In this document: positions 14,378 to 23,510 of the stretch, piece by piece
Numbering within the stretch: the stretch's first letter is position 1
Layout: every line of letters begins with the position of its first letter
From: JBNKDD01 sp050288085
Lineage (GTDB): Bacteria > Chloroflexota > Anaerolineae > Aggregatilineales > UBA3940
Length of the DNA: 23,664 nucleotides
Direction of reading: 5' to 3'
Assembly: GCA_050288085.1 (NCBI GenBank)
Contig: JBNKDD010000057.1
Location: 1-23,664, forward strand
The notes under the pieces: generated by a model
Seen by the model: the letters and a program-made list of their open reading frames with translations, nothing else
Told to the model about the DNA's origin: nothing
The model's database searches: none
Made by a program: the position numbers and the translations under genes

Positions 14378-15115
14378 TTACTCGAAGTCATAGGGTCTTC
14401 TATCCCCGCCCATAATATCACGGAAACCAGGAGTCTTTTCACCGGAAACATCATGATAAGACTGATTGTATTCGCGGATGGCTGGCCCAACTTCCGATTG
14501 AGGAACCTTGGTCTTAAGCCGCTTGAGGCGAAATGTTTCTTCGCGTTCACGCTCTTCTAGAGCACTCTCAATGAAAGCTATCGTTTCCTCGTAATTTGGA
14601 ATGAAAATATGCTCCAGCGCGTTCACACGACGCTGTGTTTTGCGCAGTTCACCCGCCAGCCGCCATACTGATGTGACCAGCTCTGAAAGTTTGGGCACAT
14701 TGTCCAGCACTTCCCGGAAAGCCGTACTCGCTTCGTCCAGTGCTGCCGTAGTATCTCCTGGACTATAGGGCATTTCTGGCGGCTCCCCCGCCGCTTTAAT
14801 CTGGGGAATTAAAACTCCCATAACCCCACGAAATTTAAGCTGGACATCAACTGTCTCAGTTACAGCTAATGCTGCCCATTCCATATGTTCCTGGCCCATT
14901 GTTAGCCGGGATTGTTCCAGGGTGCAATAGGCCACCTCCAGCAAATCCCATACCTGATCCTGGAATGCCTCAGCATCATGAGCCAGGCGAATAAGCTCTG
15001 CCGTCAGAACCTCGCGCTTTTTGTCCAGAATTTCGTAGCCCTCACGCGCAAACCGAAGTTCTTGCTTCATGCGCAAGAGGCTGCTGCGGGTGGGGGGAAT
15101 ATTAATGCGCGTCAT
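14378..15115 (-). CDS. atpD: V/A-type ATPase subunit D (central stalk)
   Basis: The 245-residue product begins MTRINIPPTRSSLLRMKQEL, the standard subunit D opening, and is almost all helix. Two long coiled-coil arms (about 8-70 and 155-215) form the rotor axle; the second contains GELRKTQRRVNALEHIFIPN, the conserved C-terminal helix motif. The tail after about 215 (ending GGDRRPYDFE) is longer than in many homologues of about 210 residues. Subunit D turns inside the A3B3 head and connects to the membrane ring. The gene start overlaps the end of the subunit B gene by 14 bases, so translation is coupled. Last gene of the operon. Confidence 0.95.
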   Translation of the reverse strand: MTRINIPPTRSSLLRMKQELRFAREGYEILDKKREVLTAELIRLAHDAEAFQDQVWDLLEVAYCTLEQSRLTMGQEHMEWAALAVTETVDVQLKFRGVMGVLIPQIKAAGEPPEMPYSPGDTTAALDEASTAFREVLDNVPKLSELVTSVWRLAGELRKTQRRVNALEHIFIPNYEETIAFIESALEEREREETFRLKRLKTKVPQSEVGPAIREYNQSYHDVSGEKTPGFRDIMGGDRRPYDFE

Positions 15116-16517
15116 AGTACTGCTCGATCTCGTCCGGGCTAACTCGTGTCAACTCCGCCTGAGGTAGCATAGAAAGCAGCCGCCAACCAATGGTTAGCGT
15201 AGTCTCGATATCCCGGTCTTCTGTGAGTTCTTGATTGATAAATTCTTGTTCAAATGCCCGACCGAATTCCAGGTACTGTCGATCTGTAGTTGAAAGCTCC
15301 TCTTCGCCGATCACCGAAGCCAACGACCGGACTTCCTGAATATGAGCATAGGCAGCATAAAGTTGTGCTGACAGGTGACTATGATCAGGGCGGGTATGTC
15401 CCTCACCAATGCCATCTTTCATGAGCCGCGACAGGCTGGGTAATACCGCAATAGGCGGGTAGATATCCTGATAGGAGAGTTCGCGGCCCAGCACAATCTG
15501 ACCTTCAGTAATGTAGCCGGTCAGGTCAGGCACAGGGTGGGTAATGTCGTCGTTCGGCATGGTAAGGATCGGAATCTGGGTGATTGATCCCTGGCTGGTT
15601 GTAATCCGTCCGGCCCGCTCATACAAAGATGCCAGGTCGCTGTAAAGATAGCCAGGATATCCCTTACGGCTGGGAACCTCTCCCCGGATATTTGAGATCT
15701 GGCGTAATGCTTCACAGTAGTTGGTCATATCGGTAAAGACAACCAGCACATCCATGTCACGTTCGAATGCCAGGTGCTCTGCCAGGGTCAGCGCGACGCG
15801 CGGTGTTACAAGCCGTTCTACCGGGGGATCATCAGCCAGGTTGAGGAACATCGCCGTATGGGTTAATGCACCACTTTCTACAAACGAGTGACGAAAATAA
15901 TTCGCCACATCGTGCTTGACGCCCATTGCAGCAAAGACAATTGCGAACTGTGCCGATGAGGAGAGCGGCTCTCCAGCCGGTGTACCCAGCGCAGCCTGAC
16001 GAACAATCTGGGCGGCTAGCTGGTCGTGGGGCAGCCCGGCACCGGAGAAGATCGGTAGTTTTTGCCCCATGACGAGGGTGTTCATGGCATCGATAGCCGA
16101 TATCCCCGTCTTAATATAGTCACGAGGGTAAATGCGCGCTGTCGGGTTGATCGGCTGCCCGTTGATGTCAGCATAATGATCGGTCAGCGGCGGAGGGCCA
16201 CCGTCGAGCGGCGATCCCAGGCCGTCAAAGACGCGACCGAGCATCTCATCCGTCACCGGGATGTGCAGCGGTCCGCCTAGAAAACGGATGCGCGTTCCAT
16301 CAATGGAAAGCCCCGTCGTACCAGCGAAGATCTCCACGACCGCCATATTCTCGCCAACTTCCAACACACGTCCGCGCCGCAGCCGCCCCTGCGAGTCAAT
16401 GACTTCTACTAACTCGTCATAACCCACACTTCCTGCCCCCTCGACTACCACGATAGGGCCTTCAATGCGGCTTACCCCAATAACTTCCTGCCCGCCTTGA
16501 TGCAACAATTCGCTCAT
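15102..16517 (-). CDS. atpB: V/A-type ATPase subunit B (non-catalytic head subunit)
   Basis: The 471-residue product has the usual beta-barrel N-terminus (IEGPIVVVEG), the RIYPRDYIKTGISAIDAMNT segment, and GAGLPHDQ at 159-166 where catalytic subunits have a P-loop, which marks it as the non-catalytic B subunit. VVFTDMTNYCEALRQIS and GRKGYPGYLYSDLASLYERA-like motifs follow (here SRKGYPGYLYSDLASLYERA). It alternates with subunit A in the A3B3 hexamer. Its ATG overlaps the subunit A stop by 4 bases (ATGA). Length fits the family. Confidence 0.96.
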   Translation of the reverse strand: MSELLHQGGQEVIGVSRIEGPIVVVEGAGSVGYDELVEVIDSQGRLRRGRVLEVGENMAVVEIFAGTTGLSIDGTRIRFLGGPLHIPVTDEMLGRVFDGLGSPLDGGPPPLTDHYADINGQPINPTARIYPRDYIKTGISAIDAMNTLVMGQKLPIFSGAGLPHDQLAAQIVRQAALGTPAGEPLSSSAQFAIVFAAMGVKHDVANYFRHSFVESGALTHTAMFLNLADDPPVERLVTPRVALTLAEHLAFERDMDVLVVFTDMTNYCEALRQISNIRGEVPSRKGYPGYLYSDLASLYERAGRITTSQGSITQIPILTMPNDDITHPVPDLTGYITEGQIVLGRELSYQDIYPPIAVLPSLSRLMKDGIGEGHTRPDHSHLSAQLYAAYAHIQEVRSLASVIGEEELSTTDRQYLEFGRAFEQEFINQELTEDRDIETTLTIGWRLLSMLPQAELTRVSPDEIEQYYDAH

Positions 16518-18280
16518 TGGTATTTCGCCTCCAGTTGATCCATCTGCTCGTCTATTTCGCGTTGAATATCATCCAGTTCGGACAACTTATCATTGGCAAC
16601 GAGCACCTTCATTCGAACCAACCTACTCACAACCGGCAGATCGTGGATATCCACGATTAGCACCCCGGCTTCAATAGCACGCTGCGCCCGTTGGTGAAAA
16701 TGCAGGATTATATCCAGGAGGCGAATCTGCTTTTGGATGGTTGAATAGGCATCGATATCATCCAATGCATTCTGCTGCAAAAAGCCCTCACGCAGCAGCC
16801 GCGCCGTTTCAAGTATCAGCCGTTCATTATCGGGGAGTGCATCCGGCCCGACCAGCTTGACAACCTGCATTAACCGGCTTTCTTCGTTTAGAATGTTCAT
16901 CGCCTGTACACGCATGGAGTACCAGTCTTCCCCAACCTGATCGTGCCACCAGTCTGCGAAGTCTCCCAGATACTCGCTGTAGCTTTCCAGCCAGTTAACC
17001 GACGGGAAGTGCCGTGCGGAGGCCAACGATTTATCCAGTGCCCAAAAGCAGCGAATAAATCGTTTGGTATGCTGAGTGACCGGTTCGGAAAAGTCACCGC
17101 CAGGGGGAGAGACAGCTCCAATAACACTCACCGAGCCGGTTTGTCCACTCAGAGTTTCCACCAGTCCAGCCCGTTCATAGAACTCGGCCAGACGAGCTGC
17201 CAGATAGGCCGGGTATCCTTCTTCAGCGGGCATTTCTTCCAGGCGGCCTGATATTTCGCGCAGGGCTTCGGCCCATCGAGAGGTCGAATCAGCCATCAGA
17301 GCCACATGGTAACCCATATCACGATAGTACTCGGCGAGGGTAATACCAGTGTAGACACTGGCCTCGCGGGCAGCCACGGGCATGTTGGACGTGTTGGCGA
17401 TCAATATCGTGCGCTCCATGAGCGGACGACTGCTGCGGGGATCGATCAATTCCGGGAATTCTTGCAGCACTTCGGTCATTTCGTTGCCGCGCTCGCCGCA
17501 GCCAATATAAATGACGACTTGCGCATCTGACCATTTAGCAATACTGTGCTGCGTCATCGTTTTGCCTGCCCCGAATCCACCGGGGATGACCGCTGCTCCA
17601 CCCTTAGCCAGCGGGAAAAAGGTATCAAGCACACGCTGCCCCGTGATCAAGGGTTGGCTATGCTCCTGTCGCGACCGGCAGGGGCGCGGCCTGCGCACCG
17701 GCCAGCGCTGAACCATTGTCACCTGCCGCTCACCACGTTTTGTGTTCAGGCGAGCAACAACCTCATCAAGGGTATATTCGCCCTCTGGAGCGATCCAGGT
17801 CAGTTCTCCTTCCAGGTATGGCGATACCATCACCCGGTGTTCAATAGCTTCTGTCTCGAAAACAGTACCCAGGATAGCTCCCCCGCTCACGCTGTCACCA
17901 ATATGAAGCTGGGGGGTAAAATGCCAGCAAGTCTGATGATCTAATGGGGCCAGATTCATACCGCGATCAATAAAGGCCCCGCTCTGCTGCTCCATGATTA
18001 GCAGTGGACGCTGGATACCATCGAAAATACCGCCCAACAAACCGGGGCCAAGTTCAACGGAGAGTGGCATCCCGGTCCCGTACACAGGGGCACCCGGACG
18101 CATTCCAGAGGTCTCCTCATAAACCTGGATCGTGATCGTGTCATTTTCCAGGCCAATAACTTCGCCCACCAGGTGATCGTCACCGACCTCAACCAGTTCC
18201 AACATACTAATCTGGCGTGAGCCTCTGGCTCGGACGACCGGCCCATTAATCCACGTTACCATTCCAACCGGCTGGCTCAT
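16514..18280 (-). CDS. atpA: V/A-type ATPase subunit A (catalytic head subunit)
   Basis: The 588-residue protein has the family layout: beta-barrel (GMVTWINGPVVRARG), the non-homologous insert of V/A-type A subunits (about 110-190), P-loop GGFGAGKT at 234-241, GCGERGNEM (257-265), MADSTSRWAEALREISGRLEE and the C-terminal helical domain. It hydrolyses or makes ATP in the head. I start at ATG 18280: GGGAGAGG lies just upstream, the homologous sequence begins there, and it overlaps the subunit E stop as ATGA. The frame is open 17 codons further up, but that part lies inside subunit E. One stretch at 200-209, CRSRQEHSQP, is less typical. Confidence 0.96.
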   Translation of the reverse strand: MSQPVGMVTWINGPVVRARGSRQISMLELVEVGDDHLVGEVIGLENDTITIQVYEETSGMRPGAPVYGTGMPLSVELGPGLLGGIFDGIQRPLLIMEQQSGAFIDRGMNLAPLDHQTCWHFTPQLHIGDSVSGGAILGTVFETEAIEHRVMVSPYLEGELTWIAPEGEYTLDEVVARLNTKRGERQVTMVQRWPVRRPRPCRSRQEHSQPLITGQRVLDTFFPLAKGGAAVIPGGFGAGKTMTQHSIAKWSDAQVVIYIGCGERGNEMTEVLQEFPELIDPRSSRPLMERTILIANTSNMPVAAREASVYTGITLAEYYRDMGYHVALMADSTSRWAEALREISGRLEEMPAEEGYPAYLAARLAEFYERAGLVETLSGQTGSVSVIGAVSPPGGDFSEPVTQHTKRFIRCFWALDKSLASARHFPSVNWLESYSEYLGDFADWWHDQVGEDWYSMRVQAMNILNEESRLMQVVKLVGPDALPDNERLILETARLLREGFLQQNALDDIDAYSTIQKQIRLLDIILHFHQRAQRAIEAGVLIVDIHDLPVVSRLVRMKVLVANDKLSELDDIQREIDEQMDQLEAKYQ

Positions 18281-18897
18281 AATGCCTCTCCCATCAAAAG
18301 ATGAAGGACCGGTGCACGGAATGAGTTCCACTGCCGGTCTAGCCGGGCTTCCAGTGTATTGTCATATTGCCGGTGACCATCTACTGTTTGCACAATAAGC
18401 CCTATACCTTGCTCAAGTAGTGGTCCTGGCTGCACCTGCACTTCCAACTCGGCAGAAATCGCGGCGATTACCTGGTCAGTCAAATAAGTTTGTGTCAGTT
18501 CGTCGGCCCGAACCAGGATCGAATCAGCATCCAGGTGTAGCAGGGCTTCTCGGAACAATTGCTGGACAATCTGGTCGTAATTATCTCTTTGCTGTATGCG
18601 GGGCAGTTGACGCCGAGCTTCATCAAAAACGCTGTTTAGCAACTCTTCGCGGCGCTCCAGTTCAACTGCCCGTGCCTGCAATTGGGCAGAGGCGACCGCC
18701 TGGCTGCGAAGCAGGTCTGCTTTCTGAGAAGCGCGGGTGAGTATTTCGTTACGTTCAGTAGACGCTTGCCGCTGGGCTTGATGGTGCACTGACTCGGCTT
18801 TTGCTCCGGCCTCCGCCAGAATTTGTTCAGCCTCAGTGTAGGCATCATTAAGCACCGCGCGGGTAAGAGCCTGTATATTTTCTTCTACCGATCTCAT
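18277..18897 (-). CDS. atpE: V/A-type ATPase subunit E (peripheral stalk)
   Basis: The 206-residue product has a long Ala/Gln/Glu-rich helix at about 5-95 (EAEQILAEAGAKAESVHHQA), which pairs with subunit H to form the peripheral stalk. A globular C-terminal domain (about 105-206) binds the head. Sequence conservation in this family is low; the assignment rests on architecture and operon place between F and A. Start taken as ATG 18897; a TTG one codon upstream is also possible. AAAGGA lies about 12-15 bases upstream. Confidence 0.88.
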   Translation of the reverse strand: MRSVEENIQALTRAVLNDAYTEAEQILAEAGAKAESVHHQAQRQASTERNEILTRASQKADLLRSQAVASAQLQARAVELERREELLNSVFDEARRQLPRIQQRDNYDQIVQQLFREALLHLDADSILVRADELTQTYLTDQVIAAISAELEVQVQPGPLLEQGIGLIVQTVDGHRQYDNTLEARLDRQWNSFRAPVLHLLMGEAL

Positions 18898-18947
18898 CAA
18901 CTAAACAATCCTTTACCGTAGTACTTCATCACCATGGACAGAGCAGC

Positions 18948-19253
18948 TCAAAGCTTGATACCGGTAGCCTGCTGTACAACTTCATTGAGCGACAGTTGAT
19001 CCGACTTTAACCCGCCAGGTCCTGGAATCTCGACAATCAGCGGGATGGTGCTGTGCAGCTTAAGCTGCGCCATTCGCGGCTCGATCAATCTGGCTACATT
19101 CTCAGTAACCAGGATGATACCTACCTCGGGAGACGCCAGGGCATCATCCAACGCTTGGTTAATCTCATCGGCGGAGGTGGCTACCTGTCCGTGAACACCG
19201 ACGAGGGAGAAGCCTAAGACAGCCTCAGAATGTCCAATAACCAGGATTCTCAT
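18948..19253 (-). CDS. atpF: V/A-type ATPase subunit F (central stalk)
   Basis: The 101-residue product begins MRILVIGHSEAVLGFSLVGV and contains VGIILVTENVARLIEPRM and PLIVEIPGPGG, the standard subunit F fold (a small Rossmann-like alpha/beta domain). It attaches to subunit D in the rotor and can regulate hydrolysis. The start is 6 bases after the subunit K stop; length is typical (about 100). Confidence 0.94.
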   Translation of the reverse strand: MRILVIGHSEAVLGFSLVGVHGQVATSADEINQALDDALASPEVGIILVTENVARLIEPRMAQLKLHSTIPLIVEIPGPGGLKSDQLSLNEVVQQATGIKL

Positions 19254-19259
19254 GATGAA

Positions 19260-19700
19260 TTACTGATTTAGAATCATGAACGAAATAATCAGTCCGTAGA
19301 TAGCGATCCCTTCCGCCAGACCAACAAAGATCAGGGCACGGCCAAAGGATTCCGGCTTCTCGGCAATGGCCCCAACAGCGGCTGCACCGGTCGCACTGAC
19401 TGCCAATCCTGCCCCAATAGCGGCCATCCCGATTGAGATAGCTGCTCCCAACGGAGCGAGGGAATCACCCGCAGCCTCTTGAGCACCCCCGGCGAGCGCC
19501 ATCACGGATGAAGGCGTGAGCAGCCAGACGGTTACAAGCCCGATGGACATTAACACCAATATGAGATTGAAACCGTTTAACCCTAAGAACAGGGCATTTG
19601 CGGCACGTGACGCTTCATGTTTACGCCTGCGCAGGAAAAAGAACACAGCCGGAACCATCGGCAGCAAGCCTACCAGAAGCACCATACCTAATTTGATCAT
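19260..19700 (-). CDS. atpK: V/A-type ATPase subunit K (membrane rotor ring, proteolipid)
   Basis: The 146-residue protein has about four membrane segments. The last two (about 84-112 and 121-144) form the classical c-type hairpin with small-residue packing (GMAAIGAGLAVSATGAAAVG), loop AEKPESFGRA, and ion-carrying Glu130 in VGLAEGIAIYGL. The first two segments (about 5-23 and 44-62), separated by RRRKHEASRAANA, lack the glycine pattern and a carboxylate, so one ion site is expected per subunit. This long form is known from bacterial V-type operons such as those of Firmicutes. Residues beside Glu130 (Gly, Ile) are not the Ser/Thr seen in many Na+ rings, so H+ coupling is a weak inference. Confidence 0.92.
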   Translation of the reverse strand: MIKLGMVLLVGLLPMVPAVFFFLRRRKHEASRAANALFLGLNGFNLILVLMSIGLVTVWLLTPSSVMALAGGAQEAAGDSLAPLGAAISIGMAAIGAGLAVSATGAAAVGAIAEKPESFGRALIFVGLAEGIAIYGLIISFMILNQ

Positions 19701-19763
19701 TCTATTCCTCCTTAATTTTGAACCTATCGGATAACTTTCACCCGCAGATGTTACTTTACTGTT

Positions 19764-21722
19764 CTACTTATCTGCTGGTGGCAGTAAGGTCAGCGGCTTA
19801 TAACTCATTCCGCCGCCGCTGAAGAACTTACTAAAGAATTCGTAATACTCTAAACGCATGGTCTGAATACCTACAATCAGACCCTCGAAACCGACAACGA
19901 AAAGCTGGCCGATCAGAATTACGACCCAGTGTCCCACACTCTGTGGGGAACCGGCCATGTCGGCCAGGACAAAGATTACGGCGCTCAACCCGCCATGCGC
20001 CACTGCAAAAGCGCCAACACGCACATAAGAAAGACTGTTGCTCAACAGGCTGATTACTGTCTCGAATAGCTCGAAGAACGCCTGGACAGCATAGGTGCCA
20101 AGGTTGCCCTCTATCAGGGGCCAATGTCTCTCAACTAACCGCCCCAATACCTCGGAGAATATTACAATCAAGCTTGCTACAATCGCCGGAACGATGAACA
20201 CCATAGCGGGAATAGGAAAGTTCTTGACTAAAGCGCCCGCCGCCAAGCCTATCAGGGACAGATAGAGAACAAACCCTGCAACGCCGTTGTGCTCGAAGAA
20301 GAGCCGTCCCCAGTCGCGGACAATCCAGGCATTCCAGATATTGAGCAAAAATCCTAAACTGAGCAGCAAGACACCCAACCCTATGGTGACAATCAGAAGC
20401 TGCATCATATTTTCCATAGGACTGATCCAGAGAGCGGGCAGCAGGTCTTCCTTACCGAAAACACTGCCATAGATAAATCCAAACACAGTCGCTACCAGGC
20501 CGCATATCATGACAATTGTGCCCAGACTTGCCATGCTGCGTAAGGCTCGTATCTTTCGGCTGCTGACCAGCCAACCCAGGAACGCGAGCATCAATCCATG
20601 CCCCACGTCACCAAACATCGCACCATAAAGAATCGGGAATGTCAGTGCGAGCATTATTGTGGGGTCTATCTCCTCATAGCGGGGCCGCGAGTAGATAGTA
20701 ACCAGGGATTGGAATGCCCCCAGAATCCCGGCGCTGTTCAGATCAACCGGGACATTCTGCCCAGGCTGGTCTCGCTGGGTAGTGTGGGTATCAATCACAA
20801 TTTCCTTAGATACCCGTTGAAGCCGCCGCGCGAAATCGTCCAGCCGCAAAGATGGCACCCAACCGATGATCAGATAGGTATGATGCAGCTTGCCGAAATG
20901 GGCAATCGCCTCGGTTATCATCCGGCTGGCACGTACACGCCATAACAACAGTTGAAGCTGGCGTTGGTGCTCCGTATGCAGCGACTCGATCATAGCTTCA
21001 TGTTCAGCAATGTGATGCTGGGTGCGCTCAATACTGGTATGCAGCGACTCAACAACTTCGGATGGGGTTCCGTGATGGATGGCAGGCAAATATAGGGGAT
21101 TAAGGAAGGCACTCCGAGCGGCTCGCTCCAAAATATCGGCGTCATGCTTTGTACCCACCAGCCAGACCACAGATTTATCGCCGTTCTGACGCAGTGTGAA
21201 CAGTACAAACGGAGTTCTTGCGAGGCTGGTCTTTAGCCGTTTCAGGTTGTCGTCGGGAATGACCCCCAGTATGGCAAAGATATAGTGTGGATTGCGCAGA
21301 TCGCTGATATCCAGATCGAGGTCTACCAGCGGTTCAAGTTGGTGAAGATAGCTCTCAAGCCGTTCCAATCGCTTTTGGAGATCTGCCCGCCGTCCATTCA
21401 CTTCCTGGACTTCCTGCCCGATCTGTTCGATCCGGGGACGAACGGCCTTGATGTCGATCATGGTGAATTCTTTATCTACTGGCGGGGCGCTCTCTGCGAT
21501 GTTTAAAGCCTGCATGGTTGCCAGCAGTTGGCGTTCCAGCGCAGCATAATCGGCGGCTTTCTGCTGCCAGGAATGCGCCGATTCAGGCCCGGTTTCCGAA
21601 CTCATGTAGCTGGTATCGACCTGATGAAAAATACCCTGTCCAACCAGTTCGTCGGTTACGGCTAACAGGTTTTTGGCAGGAACAATCAACTCTACTTCGG
21701 TCATTTCATGCGCGTAGAACAT
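19764..21722 (-). CDS. atpI: V/A-type ATPase subunit I (membrane stator)
   Basis: The 652-residue protein has a cytoplasmic half (about 1-345) with coiled coils at about 95-135 and 225-260, then RPRYEEIDPT (347-356), the motif just before the membrane half. Seven or eight membrane segments follow; GAMFGDVGHG lies at 367-376, and SNSLSYVRVGAFAVAHGG contains Arg568, the expected essential arginine of the ion path. It forms the ion half-channels against the K ring and anchors the peripheral stalks. Spacing to subunit C is 11 bases; the gap to K is 63 bases with a ribosome-binding site (AAGGAGG) before K. Confidence 0.95.
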   Translation of the reverse strand: MFYAHEMTEVELIVPAKNLLAVTDELVGQGIFHQVDTSYMSSETGPESAHSWQQKAADYAALERQLLATMQALNIAESAPPVDKEFTMIDIKAVRPRIEQIGQEVQEVNGRRADLQKRLERLESYLHQLEPLVDLDLDISDLRNPHYIFAILGVIPDDNLKRLKTSLARTPFVLFTLRQNGDKSVVWLVGTKHDADILERAARSAFLNPLYLPAIHHGTPSEVVESLHTSIERTQHHIAEHEAMIESLHTEHQRQLQLLLWRVRASRMITEAIAHFGKLHHTYLIIGWVPSLRLDDFARRLQRVSKEIVIDTHTTQRDQPGQNVPVDLNSAGILGAFQSLVTIYSRPRYEEIDPTIMLALTFPILYGAMFGDVGHGLMLAFLGWLVSSRKIRALRSMASLGTIVMICGLVATVFGFIYGSVFGKEDLLPALWISPMENMMQLLIVTIGLGVLLLSLGFLLNIWNAWIVRDWGRLFFEHNGVAGFVLYLSLIGLAAGALVKNFPIPAMVFIVPAIVASLIVIFSEVLGRLVERHWPLIEGNLGTYAVQAFFELFETVISLLSNSLSYVRVGAFAVAHGGLSAVIFVLADMAGSPQSVGHWVVILIGQLFVVGFEGLIVGIQTMRLEYYEFFSKFFSGGGMSYKPLTLLPPADK

Positions 21723-21733
21723 ACTGACTCCAA

Positions 21734-22798
21734 TTAATTAACAGGGGCACTTGCCAGCAGAAGATGGGATTCAAATTGTTCGACCGGCATGTCTGCCGAT
21801 TTGGCCTCAATCAGCACCGTTAAATCTTGAATTTCCCATTCTGTTAACATGAGATATCCCAACGGGATACCTATATGGAAGGGGCTGCCAATAAAAGCCG
21901 CCTGGCATTGTTTGACAATGGAGCGCTGTAATTGAAGCTCCAATTTCGGCAGTCCATGCTGGGGTTGTTGTAACAGGGCTTCCACCCCGGTCAGTTGGGG
22001 ATAGATGTGCGTCACAATCTGGACAATGTCGGCACCGGCAGCGATAGCCCGAATACTCTCATCCTGGACACGGTAACCAAACGGCAGCGTATAATTGATG
22101 ATCTCTTCTTCAGAAAGGTGATAATAGATCCGATAACGAATGGCCCACATCAGGTTGTTCATATCCACCAAAGCCCCGATGATACGCAGTGCCTGGACCT
22201 GATCTCGCTTCGGAAGCTTGTTGACGCCGTACCACAAAGAGCGCCAATAATTCAAATCAAGTGCTAATTCCAGGGGGAAAAGGCTTTGTTCCGCTGTGTA
22301 ACGTTCCATGGAGTGAGAGACGGTGCTGTAATAAGGTGTGCCGCGCAGCAGGCTTACCGCGGCTTCCATACTTCCCGCTTCCAGCATGCGCTGCGCCGGG
22401 AGTACAGTCTCCGAGCCAAGCGGGAAAAGAACATAGAGCACCTGCTCCCATGATGCACCTGCTTCAATCCCACGAAGCACAGCTTTCAGATTATTGACTT
22501 CAAAATGTCGGTATAGTTGGGTAAATAATGGGCAAGTGTTCTCTGGAGCCTGCCTTACCACATTGAAGTAGATATCGGACAACCGCTGCTTGAGTTGGAA
22601 AACGGCCCGCCGGGGCGTGAGGAGGTTATTGTCAACTCTCGTTAGATATGGCTCGTAAGCGGTCTGCTTGATCGACTCAATCAAGAGATTGAAGTCAGGA
22701 GCTTCACACAGTTCGGCCCATTCTTCAGAAGAGAGCAGCGTAGAGTACATAGCCCGCACCCGCGCCTGGATCGCCGCATATTCTGTAATGCCACGCAT
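21734..22798 (-). CDS. atpC: V/A-type ATPase subunit C (AC39, socket)
   Basis: The 354-residue, mainly helical product matches the AC39/subunit C family: an N-terminal YAAIQARVRAMYSTLLSSEEW segment, repeated helical triplets with HFEVNNLKAVLRGI and DMNNLMWAIRYRIYYHLSEE, and the terminal GYLMLTEWEIQDLTVLIEAK motif. It couples the D/F axle to the K ring. Length is typical (about 320-360). The gene begins 5 bases after the subunit H stop. Confidence 0.93.
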   Translation of the reverse strand: MRGITEYAAIQARVRAMYSTLLSSEEWAELCEAPDFNLLIESIKQTAYEPYLTRVDNNLLTPRRAVFQLKQRLSDIYFNVVRQAPENTCPLFTQLYRHFEVNNLKAVLRGIEAGASWEQVLYVLFPLGSETVLPAQRMLEAGSMEAAVSLLRGTPYYSTVSHSMERYTAEQSLFPLELALDLNYWRSLWYGVNKLPKRDQVQALRIIGALVDMNNLMWAIRYRIYYHLSEEEIINYTLPFGYRVQDESIRAIAAGADIVQIVTHIYPQLTGVEALLQQPQHGLPKLELQLQRSIVKQCQAAFIGSPFHIGIPLGYLMLTEWEIQDLTVLIEAKSADMPVEQFESHLLLASAPVN

Positions 22799-22803
22799 AG
22801 GTG

Positions 22804-23115
22804 CTATTCTTTTCGGATCAGCCGCTCAAGCACATAATCTACAGCGCGATCAAAGTGCTCGGATGCCAGCGTTTCCATCTGGCGCGACTTTTCATTGCTC
22901 TGGGTCAGAATAAGTTCACACTCATCTTCGGCCCGGATATTGGCAACAAGACTCTCGGCTTCTTCTTGAGCTTTGGCCCTTGTTTTTTCAATGAGAGCTT
23001 GGGCTTCTTGTTCCGCCTGTCTTTGCATCTGCACGGCGTCGTGGTTGGCGGCGTCGTGGATGGTCTGTGCCTGCTTTTCAATCTCAAGTACCTGGTGGAT
23101 TAACTGCTTGTTCAA
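22804..23115 (-). CDS. atpH: V/A-type ATPase subunit H/G (peripheral stalk)
   Basis: The 103-residue product is a single long coiled coil rich in Gln, Glu and Ala (EKQAQTIHDAANHDAVQMQR), typical of the short stalk subunit that pairs with E. It starts at TTG 23115, supported by AGGAGAG about 6-8 bases upstream; no in-frame ATG exists near it. Low-complexity sequence makes the family call depend on operon position. First gene of the ATPase operon. Confidence 0.82.
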   Translation of the reverse strand: MNKQLIHQVLEIEKQAQTIHDAANHDAVQMQRQAEQEAQALIEKTRAKAQEEAESLVANIRAEDECELILTQSNEKSRQMETLASEHFDRAVDYVLERLIRKE

Positions 23116-23317
23116 ACCACACTCTCCTACTGCACAAGTTCATCCATCAACCCCCCGACTCTACCACATAAAGTAAAAAGTCGGCAGGATATTGCAATAT
23201 TTTTAAAGAACGGAAAAAACAAACCAAGACTAAACAGGTAGTTCAAGCAAGGCTAAAGCCCAAAAAGGTCGGGCGAACAGGGTCTCCAACTTGGTCTTGA
23301 AGTTGACTGATTGTCCT
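23116..23317. other. Leader and promoter region of the ATPase operon
   Basis: No gene is seen. A perfect 12-bp palindrome ATATTGCAATAT lies at 23189-23200. A weak minus-strand promoter could use TTGCAA (23197-23192) and TACTTT (23175-23170), spacing 16. This is the only candidate I can offer for the operon start. Confidence 0.3.
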
Positions 23318-23350
23318 GGCTATGTCAAACATTTTGTGTAAACAGCACCC
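23318..23350 (-). repeat. Possible solo IS256-family terminal inverted repeat
   Basis: Read on the minus strand the segment contains TGTTTACACAAAATGTTTGA followed by CATAGCC, which resembles the ends of IS256-family elements (TTTACACAAAAT..TTGACA pattern). No transposase or matching second end is visible nearby, so it would be a relic. Assignment is from recalled pattern only. Confidence 0.3.
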
Positions 23351-23470
23351 ATAAACTGACCCGACCATCCACTTTGATGGCAAACTAGCTCAAGAGTATA
23401 GCTAAATTGGGAATAGGTATAGTCTACTTTTGGGTAATATTTCGGTGAGATTCATCCAATTTAGTGGAGG

Positions 23471-23503
23471 GAAAACAAAAACCCACCTGGCAATGAGGTG
23501 GGT
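23471..23503 (-). terminator. Intrinsic terminator of the tRNA-Glu gene
   Basis: Just 7 bases after the tRNA 3' end, the minus-strand transcript forms ACCCACCT/AGGTGGGT (23503-23481), a perfect 8-bp stem with a 7-base loop, followed by TTTTGTTTTC. This is a textbook Rho-independent terminator. Confidence 0.9.
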
Positions 23504-23510
23504 ACAGCTA

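Noticed and set aside
18281..18331. 17-codon N-terminal extension of ATPase subunit A
   Set aside because: It lies within subunit E, and a good ribosome-binding site plus family homology support the start at 18280.
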